64,000 nucleotides of DNA. It comes from Capsicum annuum. Lineage: Eukaryota > Streptophyta > Magnoliopsida > Solanales > Solanaceae. The translations under genes and the position numbers were made by a program. Of this stretch, positions 33,967 through 44,953 are shown piece by piece. Within the stretch, counting starts at the first letter, position 1. Every line of letters begins with the position of its first letter. The notes below the pieces were generated by a model. It did no database searches. It was not told the origin of the DNA and worked only from the letters and a program-made list of their open reading frames with translations. The stretch spans positions 41,257,285-41,321,284 of the forward strand of contig NC_061119.1 in the NCBI RefSeq assembly GCF_002878395.1. The letters run 5' to 3'.

Positions 33967-36541
33967 TGTAATACCCCGCACTTTTCCTAGCTTAAATATT
34001 TTCCTAGAATGTTAAAAAATATCTTTCAAAAGAAATAATATTTATTTCATGTGGAATTTTCCAGATTTAGACCTCCCATTATGTGGTAAATTGAATAAGC
34101 TTTCCATCGTACCAAATTTTTCCAATTTCAATACTCGGTTGAGGAGTTAAAGCATTTTTAAGTTGGCAGTATGCTACCTGGGCATTTGGAGAATTGCGGA
34201 GGTGGGTAAAATAATGATTGTCAAATTCCATTGGCCCTCCGTGATAGCCACGTGTCACAGAGAAGGCTAAATTCCCAATTGTCCCATTCCAGTAGACCGA
34301 TGCGATATTGGTGCATCGCGGGAGGGTTAATTTCCTAGTTTTTAATTTCAAGTAGCCCAACGCAATATTGGCGTGTCGCTCCAGTAGACAAAATGTCATT
34401 CCAAAGGGGCATCACGATGTAGCGCATCACGGAGTCAGCCCAGTTCCCAATTGTCCTATTTCTAGTGAGCCACCGCGATTGTGGTACGTCGCGGTGGCCA
34501 CCCAAATCGGAAAAAAAGTTACATTTTTAGTTCTATCTGAAAGTTTAAAGAGGGAATTTTGGTCAATTTCCAAGGCCTCAATTCGTCTAAAACAAGGGAT
34601 TCAACCCATTCTAAGCACTTTATGCCCAATTTCATCCATTATCTCTCAAAGAAAAACCCTAAAACTCCAAAGCTTTTTCTCCAAGAAATCAAAATCCTCC
34701 ATTGATTCTCCAAGAAAGCTTAAGATTGAGGATTCCTTAGGTAAGATAGTCAAGAATCCATCTCCAAGAACTCAAATAGGAATCAATAATTCAAGTTTAT
34801 CCACCTAATCATCAATCAAGGTATGTGGGGTTTATGAACAAGGATCTTCTTCCATCCTTTTACCCAAAACCAAGCTTTTACATTAAATTCATATGATTTT
34901 TTAATACACTGGGTTTGTTGTTGTTATTGTTGATATCATATGATTTTTGAATGATATTACATGAGTTTTGAATTAGGGTTCATACCCATTATTGCTATTT
35001 GCAAAGTTATGAGTTCTGAGATATTCTAAAGATGAATTGCATATCTATTTTCATATTTTTATGCCTATTGCAGTAAATTACAGATTTTGAGATGAATTAT
35101 CATTGTTTTCATTATCAAGCATGATTATTATGATGTTTTGACATGAGATTGAAGCATGGGTTGTTACCTAAGATGGAATATTATTATTTCAAGAAAGATG
35201 ATGCTTTAAGCATCCTATTATCAGATTATTTATAGATTTCCAATAAAGCTTTAATCTTTCAATCACCAAATGAATTTTGGAATTCACTTTAAAAATTTAA
35301 TATAGATTATAGAAAGATAAATAGCTTCATTTAAAGATTGATTCAGATAAATGCATAACTGGTTTCATAATAAACCCTTATACTAGTTTTAAAGTGGATT
35401 TCCAACAAGATGAGCGTACCAAAAAAAAGGGAATAGTATTTAGCACCGAGTTGGGTATGATTCCAAGGTTTCATACCTCAAAAATATGTGCCATTATAGA
35501 TTTGAGATTAAATAGCCCATAGTGGGTTGAGATAGTGATCACTTAAGCTGAGGTTATACTCTATGGCAAGAATATGACACCTCTCCCTAACGTGAGGTTT
35601 CTTTCTTAGGAGGACGAGATGTTGGACTCCATGTAGCTCATATGATTTATGTCAGTTAGAAGAACCTCCCTTGCAGAATAATTTTTCCCTAATAGTAAAG
35701 CCTAACAGAAAAGATTTACAAAAAAGCTTTTAAAAAACTAAGTGTAGAGGCTCACAAATTTTACTCAGATTATGCTTTACAGAAAGATAACAGTTACAGA
35801 CTTTAACTTTTAGATTTTAGATTTCAGAAGTGAGCTCTTTCTACACTTAGATAGTATGATTTACAAATAGAATATTAGAATAGCTTTCAGAATAAAATGT
35901 TATAACTCACTAGATTTATAAAGTATGATTGATTTATTATTCATGATTTCAGTTTTTCAGATATTCCAGCTTATGTGAGTCATTTACATTTAGCATGCAT
36001 TATTTTATAAATTATGATAATGTGATGATATCCTACTTATGCATTTCACCCCCATATACTCAGCACATCCTCAAAGTACTGATCCACACATATGTTTATA
36101 TGCTACATTGTCTCATAATGTAGGTTTAGGTTCTCAGTATCAGCAGCGTGAGTAGTCCTAGCATCTCCATCTACATCCTATAGTTGGTGAGTCCTCATAG
36201 TTTGGGGACTTGTTCACTCAAATTTTGCAGCTTATCATTTTACATGATTTAGTGTTCTTTTTAGACAATTCGAGTTAACTGGGGGTTTGTCCCAGTGACT
36301 CTCTAGATGTTAGTAGTAGAGGCTTGTCAGACTACTAGTTGTGATTTAGCTTATTCAGTATTGATTTTTCATACATTATATTCAGATTATTCTTAGTTAT
36401 TTCAGATAATTTCTACATTTAGTATGAAATTACCTTGATTATGAGATTTATATCTAGTAGAAGGTAGACAGGGTTAGCTGAAGGCTACTCATAGTCTTGA
36501 GCACTGTGTCACATCTCCGGATCAAATTTTAGGGTATTATA
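33967..36541 (+). repeat. E9 5' LTR
   Basis: TGTAATACCCCGCAC to GGGTATTATA (the partner ends ATTACA). The keyword array at 34180-34500 repeats GCGATATTGGTGCATCGCG-like and CACCGCGATTGTGG-like words. The donor-like CAAG/GTATGTGG is at 34820/34821. A CTCAGCAC...AGTACTGA block is at 36059-36082. A 146-codon open stretch at 34368-34808 is not conserved in the partner LTR. Confidence 0.92.
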
Positions 36542-36544
36542 AAC

Positions 36545-36558
36545 TTGGTATCAAAGCC
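36545..36558 (+). other. E9 primer-binding site
   Basis: TTGGTATCAAAGCC lies three bases after the LTR end; one base differs from the Met-tRNA complement. Confidence 0.88.
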
Positions 36559-36766
36559 TAAGGTTTTTAAGAGTCAGAAAAGCCGCGTTACATAGAGTTT
36601 GACAAGCCGCGTTACATAGAGTCTTGATCATAGGTATGAAGCACGCCACATTTATGAGAAAGAGGCTACGGGATGTCCTTAGGAAATCATCTCTTTCTTT
36701 CATGATCTATCGTGCTTATAGTAGCTATATTTACTTTTAACTCGTACTCTTATGTGACAATTAAAT

Positions 36767-37960
36767 ATGCCTTCTCATCAAGATAATGCCCACAAAAATG
36801 ATAACCAGCCACCCCAACCCACAAATTCTTTGAATGAGAATGTATCCATGCTAAGTTTAGGGATGCCTTTTAGGCCCTGCCAATATTTAGGGCAATCATC
36901 AGAATTAGACTACAACCCAACTCTAGCAGAACGGGGATTTAGCAGCAGCTAAAATTAGAGACTTTATGAGAATGAATCCGCCAGAGTTCTTTGGGTCAAA
37001 AGAAGGTGAGGACCCACAACTTTATTTAGATGAGGTGAAGAAGATCACCCAGATTATGCATGTTTTTGAGGAGGAGAGTGTAGAGTTAGTATCTTATAGA
37101 TTCAAGGATATAGCGTATGATTGGGTAGTGATAGATTCAAGGATATAGCATATGATTGGGTAGTGATGTAGAAAAATGGTAGAGGTGAGAATGTTGTTCC
37201 TATGAGTTGGCTGGTGTTTCAGGATGCTCTTTTAGATAGGTTCTTACCATGTGAGATGAGAAAATCTAAAATAGAGGAGTTTATGAATTTGAGGCAGGGC
37301 TCGATGACAGTGAAAGAGTACTGCCTTAAGTTTAATTAGTTGTCTAAGTATGCCCCTAATACGATGGTTGATCACAGGGCTAGTAAGAGTAAGTTTGTTA
37401 CTGGAGTGTCTTTCTTTGTAGTTAAGGAGTGTAGGACTGTCATGCTTATTAGAGACATGGATCTTGCTAGATTGATGATGCATGCTAAATAGATTGAGGT
37501 AGAGAAGTGGAAGGTAAGAGATATAAATAATAAGAAGAATAGGGTAGGATAGTTTGAGTATGGCCAGAAGAGATCTCAAGGAGGAAATCGTTCGTAGTTC
37601 CAGAATTGTTCATCTATGCTAGCACCATCTTCATCTAGTGCTCTCGTTCCCAGAGCTAGGTAGGAATAGTGGGGTAAGTCTTCTATGTCCAGATCTTAGA
37701 ATAGTGTAAGTGGAAGACCCCATTACCCTCATTGTGCTAAGTGTGGTAGGAATCATCTCGGTGAGTGCTTGGCTGGATAGAAGGGTTGTTTTAGCTGTGG
37801 CAAGTCGGGTAATAGAATTAGAGATTATCTGCATGCTAAGAAGAGACATAGAGATGACCATCCCTAGACTCAGACTACTAGTGCACCAGTTCATGTAGGT
37901 CGCCCAGTTCCTTCTCAGGGCGTATCATACAGTATCGGTGGCGATCAACGCCAAAATTAA
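36767..37960 (+). pseudogene. E9 gag
   Basis: It starts at ATG 36767 (MPSHQDNAHKNDNQPPQPTN) and, after a frame change, reads RMNPPEFFGSKEGEDPQLYL and VSYRFKDIAYDWVV. A 35-bp duplication (37096-37165) shifts the frame. The capsid core continues with FLPCEMRKSKIEEFMNLRQG, MTVKEYCLKF, a TAG, LSKYAP. The zinc knuckle at 37787-37830 is GCFSCGKSGNRIRDYL, with His and last Cys lost. Most stops are TAG where Gln is expected. Confidence 0.85.
37096..37165 (+). repeat. 35-bp tandem duplication in E9 gag
   Basis: Two adjacent 35-bp units begin ATAGATTCAAGGATATAGC and end GGGTAGTG, with one difference (GCGTATG versus GCATATG). The unit is not a multiple of three, so it shifts gag out of frame. Confidence 0.95.
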
Positions 37961-38039
37961 TTTTATACTTTACCATCCCATCAGGAGCAGGAGGATTCAC
38001 CAGATGTTGTTACTGGTATTCTTCGTGTCTTTTACCTTG

Positions 38040-38330
38040 ATTTTTAAGTATTATTAGACCCTAGGTTGAGTTTCTCTTATGTGACCCCATTAGTTGTAGT
38101 AAATTTTGAGATAAGTTCTGAAAAGATCCTGGAGCCTTTCTTGGTGTCTACCCCAGTGGATGAGTCAGTTGTTGCTAAACAGATCTATAGAAAATGTCCT
38201 GTCACTATCCTTCATAAAGTCATGTTATCAGACCTAATAGAGTTAGATATAGTTGACTTTGATCTTCTTCTTAGAGTGGATTGGCTCTATTCTTGTTATG
38301 CCTCTATAGATTGTCGTACCTGAGTGGTAA
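38040..38330 (+). pseudogene. E9 aspartic protease
   Basis: The block LLDPRLSFSYVTPLVVV keeps the catalytic Asp but replaces the DPGA Gly. STPVDESVVAKQIYRKCPVT, then LIELDIVDFDLLLRVDWLYS and CYASIDCRT follow. A TGA where CGA (Arg) is expected ends the frame at 38322. Normal length is otherwise preserved. Confidence 0.85.
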
Positions 38331-39340
38331 AGTTTCAATTTCCAGATGATCCAATTTTTAAGTGGTCAAGTAATTCAGTGTCTCCCAAAAGACATTTCAT
38401 ATCTTATCTTAAATCCCAAAAGTTGATCTCCAAAGGGTGTATCTATTATTTTGTTCGAGTTAAAGACACTAAGTCTGAGGCTCCAACAGTTCAATCAGTC
38501 TGTGTAGTTAATGAGTTTCCAAATGTCTTTCCCAAGGATTTGCTAGGGGTACCTCTTGATAGGGAAATAGAATTTGGTATTGACCTTCTTCCAAATACTC
38601 AGCCCATTCCTATACATCCATATCGTATGGATCCCACCAAGCTTAAGGAGTTGAAGAAGTAACTTAAATATCTTTTAGATATAGGTTTTATAAGGCCTAG
38701 TATTTCTCCATGGGGCTCTCCCATCCTATTCGTATGAAAAAAAGATGGTTCTTTGCATATGTACATTGACTATCGTTAGTTGAATAAAGCTACAGTCAAA
38801 AACAAATACCCTCTTCCTAGAATCAATGACTTATTTGATCAACTCTAAGATGCCAGTTATTTCTCAAAGATAGACCTTAGATTCGGCTATCATTAGCTTA
38901 AAATAAGGGAATGTGATATTCCAAAGACAACTTTCAGGACCATATATAGTCATTTTGAGTTTCTAATCATGTTCTTCGGACTAACAAATTCCCCAGCAGA
39001 TTTCATAGACTTGATGAACAGAGTGTTTAAAGAGTATTTGGACATGTTTGTCATAGTCTTTATCGATGATATTCTTGTCTACTCTCGTAGTAAGGATAAT
39101 CATGCAAACTATCTTAGAATTATGTTGCAAATCCTTAGAGACCATCAGTTGGTAGCCAAGTTCAACAAGTGTGAATTTTGGCTAAGATCAGTAGCTTTCC
39201 TTGGTCATATCATTTCCAGTAAAGGTATTAGAGTTGATCCCCAAAAGACAGAAGCCGTGAGGAATTTTCCTAGACCTATTTCCCCATCAAACATTATGAG
39301 TTTCTTGGGTCTAGCTGGTTATTACAGATATTTTGTTGAG
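38330..39340 (+). pseudogene. E9 reverse transcriptase
   Basis: VNEFPNVFPKDLLGVPLDRE and IPIHPYRMDPTKLKELKK precede a stop. The fingers and palm follow with further TAG/TAA stops at Gln positions (DYR-stop-LNK, YH-stop-LKI). The last 155 residues are open from 38969: [20 protein letters not shown], then [14 protein letters not shown] with both catalytic Asp (39065-39070), [20 protein letters not shown]. This half is nearly undamaged. Confidence 0.88.
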
Positions 39341-39890
39341 GGTTTTTCATCTATTGTGCCTCCTATGTCTAGATTGACCCAAAAGAAATTCAAGTTTCAG
39401 GGTCAGATTCCTGCAAGAAGAGTTTTTAGGAGTTGAAGACTCGACTTACTTTAGCCCCAATTTTAGCATTACCTGATGGTACAGATAGTTTTCTGGTTTA
39501 TTGTGATGCCTCCAAAGTTAGTTTGGGTTGTGTTTCGATGCAAAAAGGTAAGGTCATATCCTATGCCTCTAGGCAGCTTAAGCCTTATGAATAGAATTAC
39601 CCAACCCATGATCTTGAGTTAGCTGATGTTGTGTTTGCTTTGAAAATCTAGAGACATTATTAGTATGGTGTGCATGTTGATGTGTTCACAGATCATAAAA
39701 GCTTGCAGTATGTGTTTACTCTGAGGGAGTTGAATCTTCGTTAGAGAAGGTGGTTAGAATTGTTGAAGGATTATGATATGAGTATGTTGTACCATCCAGG
39801 CAAGGATAATGTAAGGGAAGACGCCCATAGTAGACTGTCTATGGGCAATGTTGCTCATGTTAAGAATGATAAGAAGGAGTTAGTTCGAGA
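39280..39890 (+). pseudogene. E9 RNase H
   Basis: [20 protein letters not shown] is followed by a frame change and FLVYCDASKVSLGCVSMQKG, YASRQLKPYE, a [21 protein letters not shown], then a TAG where Trp is expected. The linker VLYHPGKANVVAD-type motif reads MLYHPGKDNVREDAHSRLSM. Asp and Glu of the active site are retained but stops break the enzyme. Confidence 0.83.
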
Positions 39891-40790
39891 AGTGCATAGA
39901 TTAGCTAGATTGGGTGTTAGGTTGGTTGACTTAGCTAAAGGGAATGTTTGGGTTCAAAATAGTTCCGAATTTTCCTTGGTTTTGGAAGTGAAAGAGAAGC
40001 AAGATAAGGATTCTAGTTTTGTCAAACTGAAGGAGTCAGTTAAAGATAGAAGGGTAGAGGTTTTCTCCCAAGGGGGAGATGGTGAGTTAAGATACCAGAG
40101 TAGGTTGTGTATGCCATGTGTTGATGATTTGAGGCAGTGGATTATGGCGGAAGCGCATGGTGCGCGTTATTTTATCCATCCAGGAAATCTATTGGTAGAG
40201 TGGTATGAAAAGAGATATAGCAGAGTTCGTAGCTAGGTGTGGAACTTATCAATAGGTTAAGTTAGAGAACTAAAGATCTGGTGGTGCATTGCAAGTGTTT
40301 GGCATCCCCACTTGGAAGTGGGAAGAGGTGACTATGGATTTTGTGACTGGTTTACCCCATTTGCATCATCAGCATAACTTGATTTAGATTATTGTAGATA
40401 TATTGACTAAGTCAGCGTATTTCTTGCTAGTTCACTTGTCTTTCATGGTTGAATATTATGCTAAGTTATATATCTGAGAGATAGTTAGATTGCATAGAGT
40501 TTCTTTGTCCATTATCTCAGATAGGGGTACTTTGTTGACCTCTCAGTTTTGGAGAGCCTTTCAGAAGGGTCTTGGTACCCAAGTTCATCTTAGTTCATCT
40601 TTTCATCCGCAGATAGATGGCCAGGCAGAGAGGACCATTCAGACTTTGGAGGATATGTTGAGGGCATGTGTTCTTGATTTCAAAAGTAGTTGGGATGATC
40701 ATTTGCCATTGATTGAGTTCTCTTATGATAACTGTTATCTTGCTAGTATTCAGATGGTTCCGTTTGAAGCACTTTATAGGTGAAGATGTA
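39890..40790 (+). pseudogene. E9 integrase zinc-binding and core (catalytic triad retained)
   Basis: The linker LVREVHRLARLGVRLVDLAK precedes the zinc domain, where a small deletion after YFIHPGN removes residues and the CX2C reads CGTYQ (second Cys to Tyr). The core keeps all three acids: [25 protein letters not shown] and [14 protein letters not shown]. The last 97 residues (40490-40783) are open. Stops before that prevent a full protein. Confidence 0.85.
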
Positions 40791-40899
40791 GATCACCAGT
40801 TGGTTGGTTCGAAGTGAGTGAAGTCATTTTGATTGGGCCAGACATGGTGTTTGAGCCCATGGATAAAGTTCAGTTGATTAGAGAGAGATTAAAAGCAGC

Positions 40900-41380
40900 A
40901 TAGAGTCGTCAGAATCTTATGCACACATAAGAAGAAGAGACCTTGAGTTTGAGGTTAATAATCTTATGTATTTGAAAGTTTCACCCATGAAAGGGGTGAA
41001 GAGATTTGGCAAGAAGGGGAAACTTAGTCCCCGTTATGTAGGTCCCTTCTATATTTTGAGTCATGTTGGGAAGGTAGCGTATGAGCTTGAGCTACCCGCA
41101 GATTTATCCTCAGTCCATCAAGTATTCCATGTGTCCTTGTTAAGGAAGTGCATGGACAATTCAGTCGTTATAGTTCATATAGAAAGCATAGAAATTCAGA
41201 ATAGCCTTTCTTACGACGAAGTACCAGTGGAGATTCTTGATCATCAGATTCGTAGACAAAGGAACAAAGAAGTTCCCTTGGTCAAAGTTCTGTGGCAAAA
41301 TTAGTGCGTTGAGGGTGCTACTTGGGAAGCAGAAGCAGACATGCATACTAAGTATCCACATCTCTTTTCCACGAACTCAG
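40900..41380 (+). pseudogene. E9 integrase C-terminus with chromodomain
   Basis: Open for 112 residues (40966-41304): [40 protein letters not shown] (GPY/F), [14 protein letters not shown], then the chromodomain [27 protein letters not shown]. One TAG follows, then VEGATWEAEADMHTKYPHLF. The aromatic chromodomain positions are largely present. This is the clearest chromodomain in the window. Confidence 0.9.
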
Positions 41381-41601
41381 ATTCATCTGAAGGTAATAGT
41401 TTTCCTTCATTCAGTTCTTTTCCAATTTCAGATTCAGCTATATATAGTTATCTCCATAAGAATTTATGCACTCTTAGATTTTCAGTAGCTCATTTTAATT
41501 GAGATTCAGTCATTTAGTTTATTTCAGTTGTGCATGCTAACTTATAGCCTCACATTCCTCAGTATTTTCAGCTTATCTACCCACATTCGAGGATGAATGT
41601 T

Positions 41602-41617
41602 CTTAAGGAGGAGATAT
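41602..41617 (+). promoter_or_regulatory. E9 polypurine tract
   Basis: CTTAAGGAGGAGATAT abuts the 3' LTR start TGTAATACC. Confidence 0.85.
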
Positions 41618-44151
41618 TGTAATACCTCGCACTTTTTCTAGCTTAAATTCGTTCCTAGAATGATAACAAATAGCTTCTAAAATGAAGAATATTTATTTCG
41701 TGTGTAATTTTCCATATTTAAACCACTCATTATGTGGGAAATTGAATAAGCTTTTCATCGATACCAAATTCGTCCAATTCCTATACTCGGTTGAGAAGTT
41801 CAAGCATTTTTAAGTTGACAGTCTACCACCTGGGCACTTGACGTATCGCAGAGGTGGGTAAAATGATGACTATCAAATTCCAGTGGCCCTCCGCAATAGC
41901 CACGCATCGCAGAGAAGCCCAAATTCCTAATTATCCTATTCCAGTAGACAGACGCAATATTGGCGCATCGTGGAGAGGGCTAATTTCCTAATTGTTGATT
42001 TTTAGTAGCCCGACATGATATTGGTACATCGCGCCAGTGGCCAAAATGGCATTCCAAAGGGGCACCGTGATGGTGGCACATCGCGGAGTCAGCCCAATTC
42101 CCAATTGTCCTTTTTCCAGAGAGTCACCACGATTGTGGCGCATTGTGGTGGCCACCCAAATCAAAAAAAAAAGTTACGTTTTCAGTTCCGTTCAAAAGTT
42201 TAAAGAGGGCATTTTGGTCAATTCACAAGGCCCCAATTCATTAAAAATAAGGAATTAAACCCATTCTAAGCACTTTATGTCCAATTTCATCAATTCTCTC
42301 CCAAAGAAAAATCCAAAAACTCCAAAGCTTCTTCTCCAAGATATCAAAATCCTCTATTAATTCTCCAAGAAAGCTTAAGATTGAGAATTCCCAAGGCAAG
42401 ATAATCAAAAATCCATCTCCAAGAACACAACTAGGAATCAATAATTTAAGTTTCTCCATCTAATCATCAATCAAGATATGTGTGGTTTATGAACAAGGAT
42501 CTTCTTTCATCCTTGTGCCCAAAACCAAGCTTTTACATTAAATTCATATGATTTTTGAATGATATTACATGAGTTTTGAATTAGGGTTCATATCCATTAT
42601 TGCTATTTGCAAAGCTATGAGTTTTGAGATATTTTGAAGATAAATTACATGTCTATTTTCATATTTTCATGCCTATTGCAGTAAATTATAAATTTTGAGA
42701 TAAATTATCATTGTTTTCATTATCAAGCATGATTATTATGATGTTTGGACATAATATTGAAGAGTAGGTTGTTGAATATTATTATTTCAAGAAAGATGAT
42801 ACTTTAAGCATGCTATTATTAGATTATTTATAGATTTTTAGGAATGCTTTAATCTTTCGATCACCAGATGAGTTTCAAAATCTACTTTACAGATTTATTA
42901 CAGATTACAGAAATCAAAATAGCTTCATTTACAGATTGATTCAGATAAATGCATAACTAGTTTCAAAATAAACCCTTATGCTAGTTTTAAAGTGGTTTTC
43001 CAACAGGATGAGCATAGCAAATAAAAAGGAAGTAGTATTTAGCACCGAGTTGGGTATGATTCCAAGGTCTCATACCCTAAAACTATGTGCCACCATAGAT
43101 TTGAGATTAAAGGGCCCATAGTGAGCTGAGATAGTGATCACTTAAGCTAAGGTTATACTCTCTGGCAAGAGTATGATACCTCTCCCCAACATGAGGTTTC
43201 TTTCTTAGGAGGATGATACGTTGGACTCTATGTAGCTCACATGGTTTATGTCAGTTAGAATAACCTCCCTTGCAGAATAGTTTTTCCCTAATAATGAAGC
43301 CTAACAAAACAGATTTATAGAAAAGCTTTTAGAAAACTAAGTGTAAAGGCTCACAAAGTTTACTCAGATTATGCTTTATTGAAAGATAATAGTTACAGAC
43401 TTTAGCTTTTTGATTTCAAATTTTATAAGTGATCTCTTTCTACAATTTGACAGTATGATTTACAAACAGAATACGAGTATAGCTTTATAACTAAATATTA
43501 TGACTCACTAGATTTATAAAGTATGATTGATTTATTATTCATGATTTCAGTATTTCAGATACTCCAATTTATGTAAGTCATTTACATTTAGCATGCATTG
43601 TTTTATAAATTATGATGATGAGATGATGTCTTACTTATGCATTTCACCCCCATATACTCGGTACACCCTCAAAGTACTGATCCATATATATGTCTATGTG
43701 CTACATTATCTCATAATGTAGGTTCAGGTTCTCAGTATTAGCAGCAAGAGTAGTTCGAGCATCTCCATGCACATCCTACAATTGGTGAGTTCTCATAGTT
43801 CAGGAACTTTTTTACTCAGATTTTTTAGCTCATCAGTTTACATGATTTAGTATTCTTTTTAGATAGGTTGAGTTACATGGGGGTTTGTCCCAGTGACTCT
43901 CTAGATATTAGTAGTAGAGGCTTTTCAGACTACTAGTTATGATTCAGCTTATTCAATATTGATGTTTCATACATTATATTCAGGTTATTCTTAGTTATTT
44001 CAGACAGTTTCCACATTCAGTATGACCTTCATGTCTATATTACCTTGATTATAAGATTTATATCTAGTAGAAAGAAGACAGGGTTAGCTTAAAGCTACTC
44101 ATAGTCTTGAGCACTGTGTGACATCTCGGGATCAGATTTTGGGGCATTACA
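41618..44151 (+). repeat. E9 3' LTR
   Basis: TGTAATACCTCGCAC to GGGGCATTACA. The keyword array (41830-42150) and hairpin block (TCGGTAC...GTACTGA, 43658-43680) match the 5' copy. The donor-like site is mutated here (CAAG/ATATG at 42475/42476). Divergence from the 5' LTR is evident throughout, so the element is old. Confidence 0.92.
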
Positions 44152-44156
44152 ATGTA

Positions 44157-44746
44157 TGTTAGTCCCTTGATGATGTATATATATTAGAACTATTAGTGAA
44201 GATGGTGTGAGCAACCATTTGGAAAATTTTTTGCTTACAGGTTACGTACTCATAGTATTTTTGTACTTCTCTTATTTTATACTTTGTTAAGTTGTCCTAT
44301 GCTACCTACTGAGTATAAGTGGACTGTACTTACTTCTACTATGCCCTTCGGTACAGATTCTAGTTCAAATACCACATGTGGTGGCTAATCTTTGTATGGA
44401 GATTCTGGGCTTTTAAGGTACTGATATGCTTTGGAGTTCAAGACTGGTTTAAACCTGATCTATCTTTATTCATCCTTACTTAGACTTAGAGACAAATTTT
44501 GTACTATTCTATATCGGATGGATTTTTATATGCTCTTCACTTATGTCATCAGATTTTTTGGTTTATGATATTTCTTTTGGACTTTTTCTATATTTGAGCT
44601 TGTATTTGCCTGACTTTGATTTAGAAATCTCTCTTAACGTATCTTTACTTAATTTTTTTCTTCATTTCTATTTAGGGATTTCTACTTATTTATTATGGAT
44701 GGATTATGATAAGTGCCAACATGAACTGAGTTTTTGGGTTATGACA
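44157..44746 (+). repeat. E8 5' LTR, second part
   Basis: It continues E8 after E9, matching E6 from about 29010 (TATATATTAGAA, TGCTTACAGGTTACG versus TGCTTGTAGGTGACA, CTATG.TACCTACTGA). It ends TTGGGTTATGACA at 44746. Confidence 0.72.
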
Positions 44747-44748
44747 AA

Positions 44749-44761
44749 TTGGTTTTAGAGC
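44749..44761 (+). other. E8 primer-binding site
   Basis: TTGGTTTTAGAGC lies two bases after the LTR end; compared with TTGGTATCAGAGC it has two changes. Confidence 0.75.
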
Positions 44762-44953
44762 AATAGATTCACCGGTTTCATAATTGTAAGAGCAGGATGT
44801 CTAGAGTCTCATAGATTAGTACGTAGACATCCAAATCTATCTTTGAGAGACTATAAGATATATTTATGAAAAACTTCTCTAATTTAATTCCTTGTCGTGC
44901 AAGTTATTCATACCTAAAGTTTTTAAGCTTATTTTCCATTTTTTTTTGTATAG

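Larger units (their letters stand above)
33967..44151 (+). mobile_element. E9: chromovirus (Tekay/Del type), both LTRs present
   Basis: The 5' LTR (2575 bp) and 3' LTR (2534 bp) flank primer site, gag, protease, RT, RNase H, integrase with chromodomain, and polypurine tract, all plus strand. Flanks AAGTA (33962-33966) and ATGTA (44152-44156) look like a target duplication with one later mutation. It has the best preserved integrase in the window, yet gag and RT contain many TAG stops. It is inserted in the LTR of E8. Confidence 0.93.

Noticed and set aside
34368..34808. 146-codon open frame on the plus strand
   Set aside because: It lies inside the E9 5' LTR over the keyword array. The equivalent stretch of the 3' LTR (42015-42258) has a different, broken frame, so it is not a gene.
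33962..44156. Treating the E9 flanks AAGTA/ATGTA as an exact target duplication
   Set aside because: They match at four of five bases only. I keep them as a probable mutated duplication.
27687..44746. E6 and E8 LTRs as the two LTRs of one element
   Set aside because: Both are followed by a primer-binding site, so both are 5' LTRs in plus orientation. They are separate insertions of related elements.
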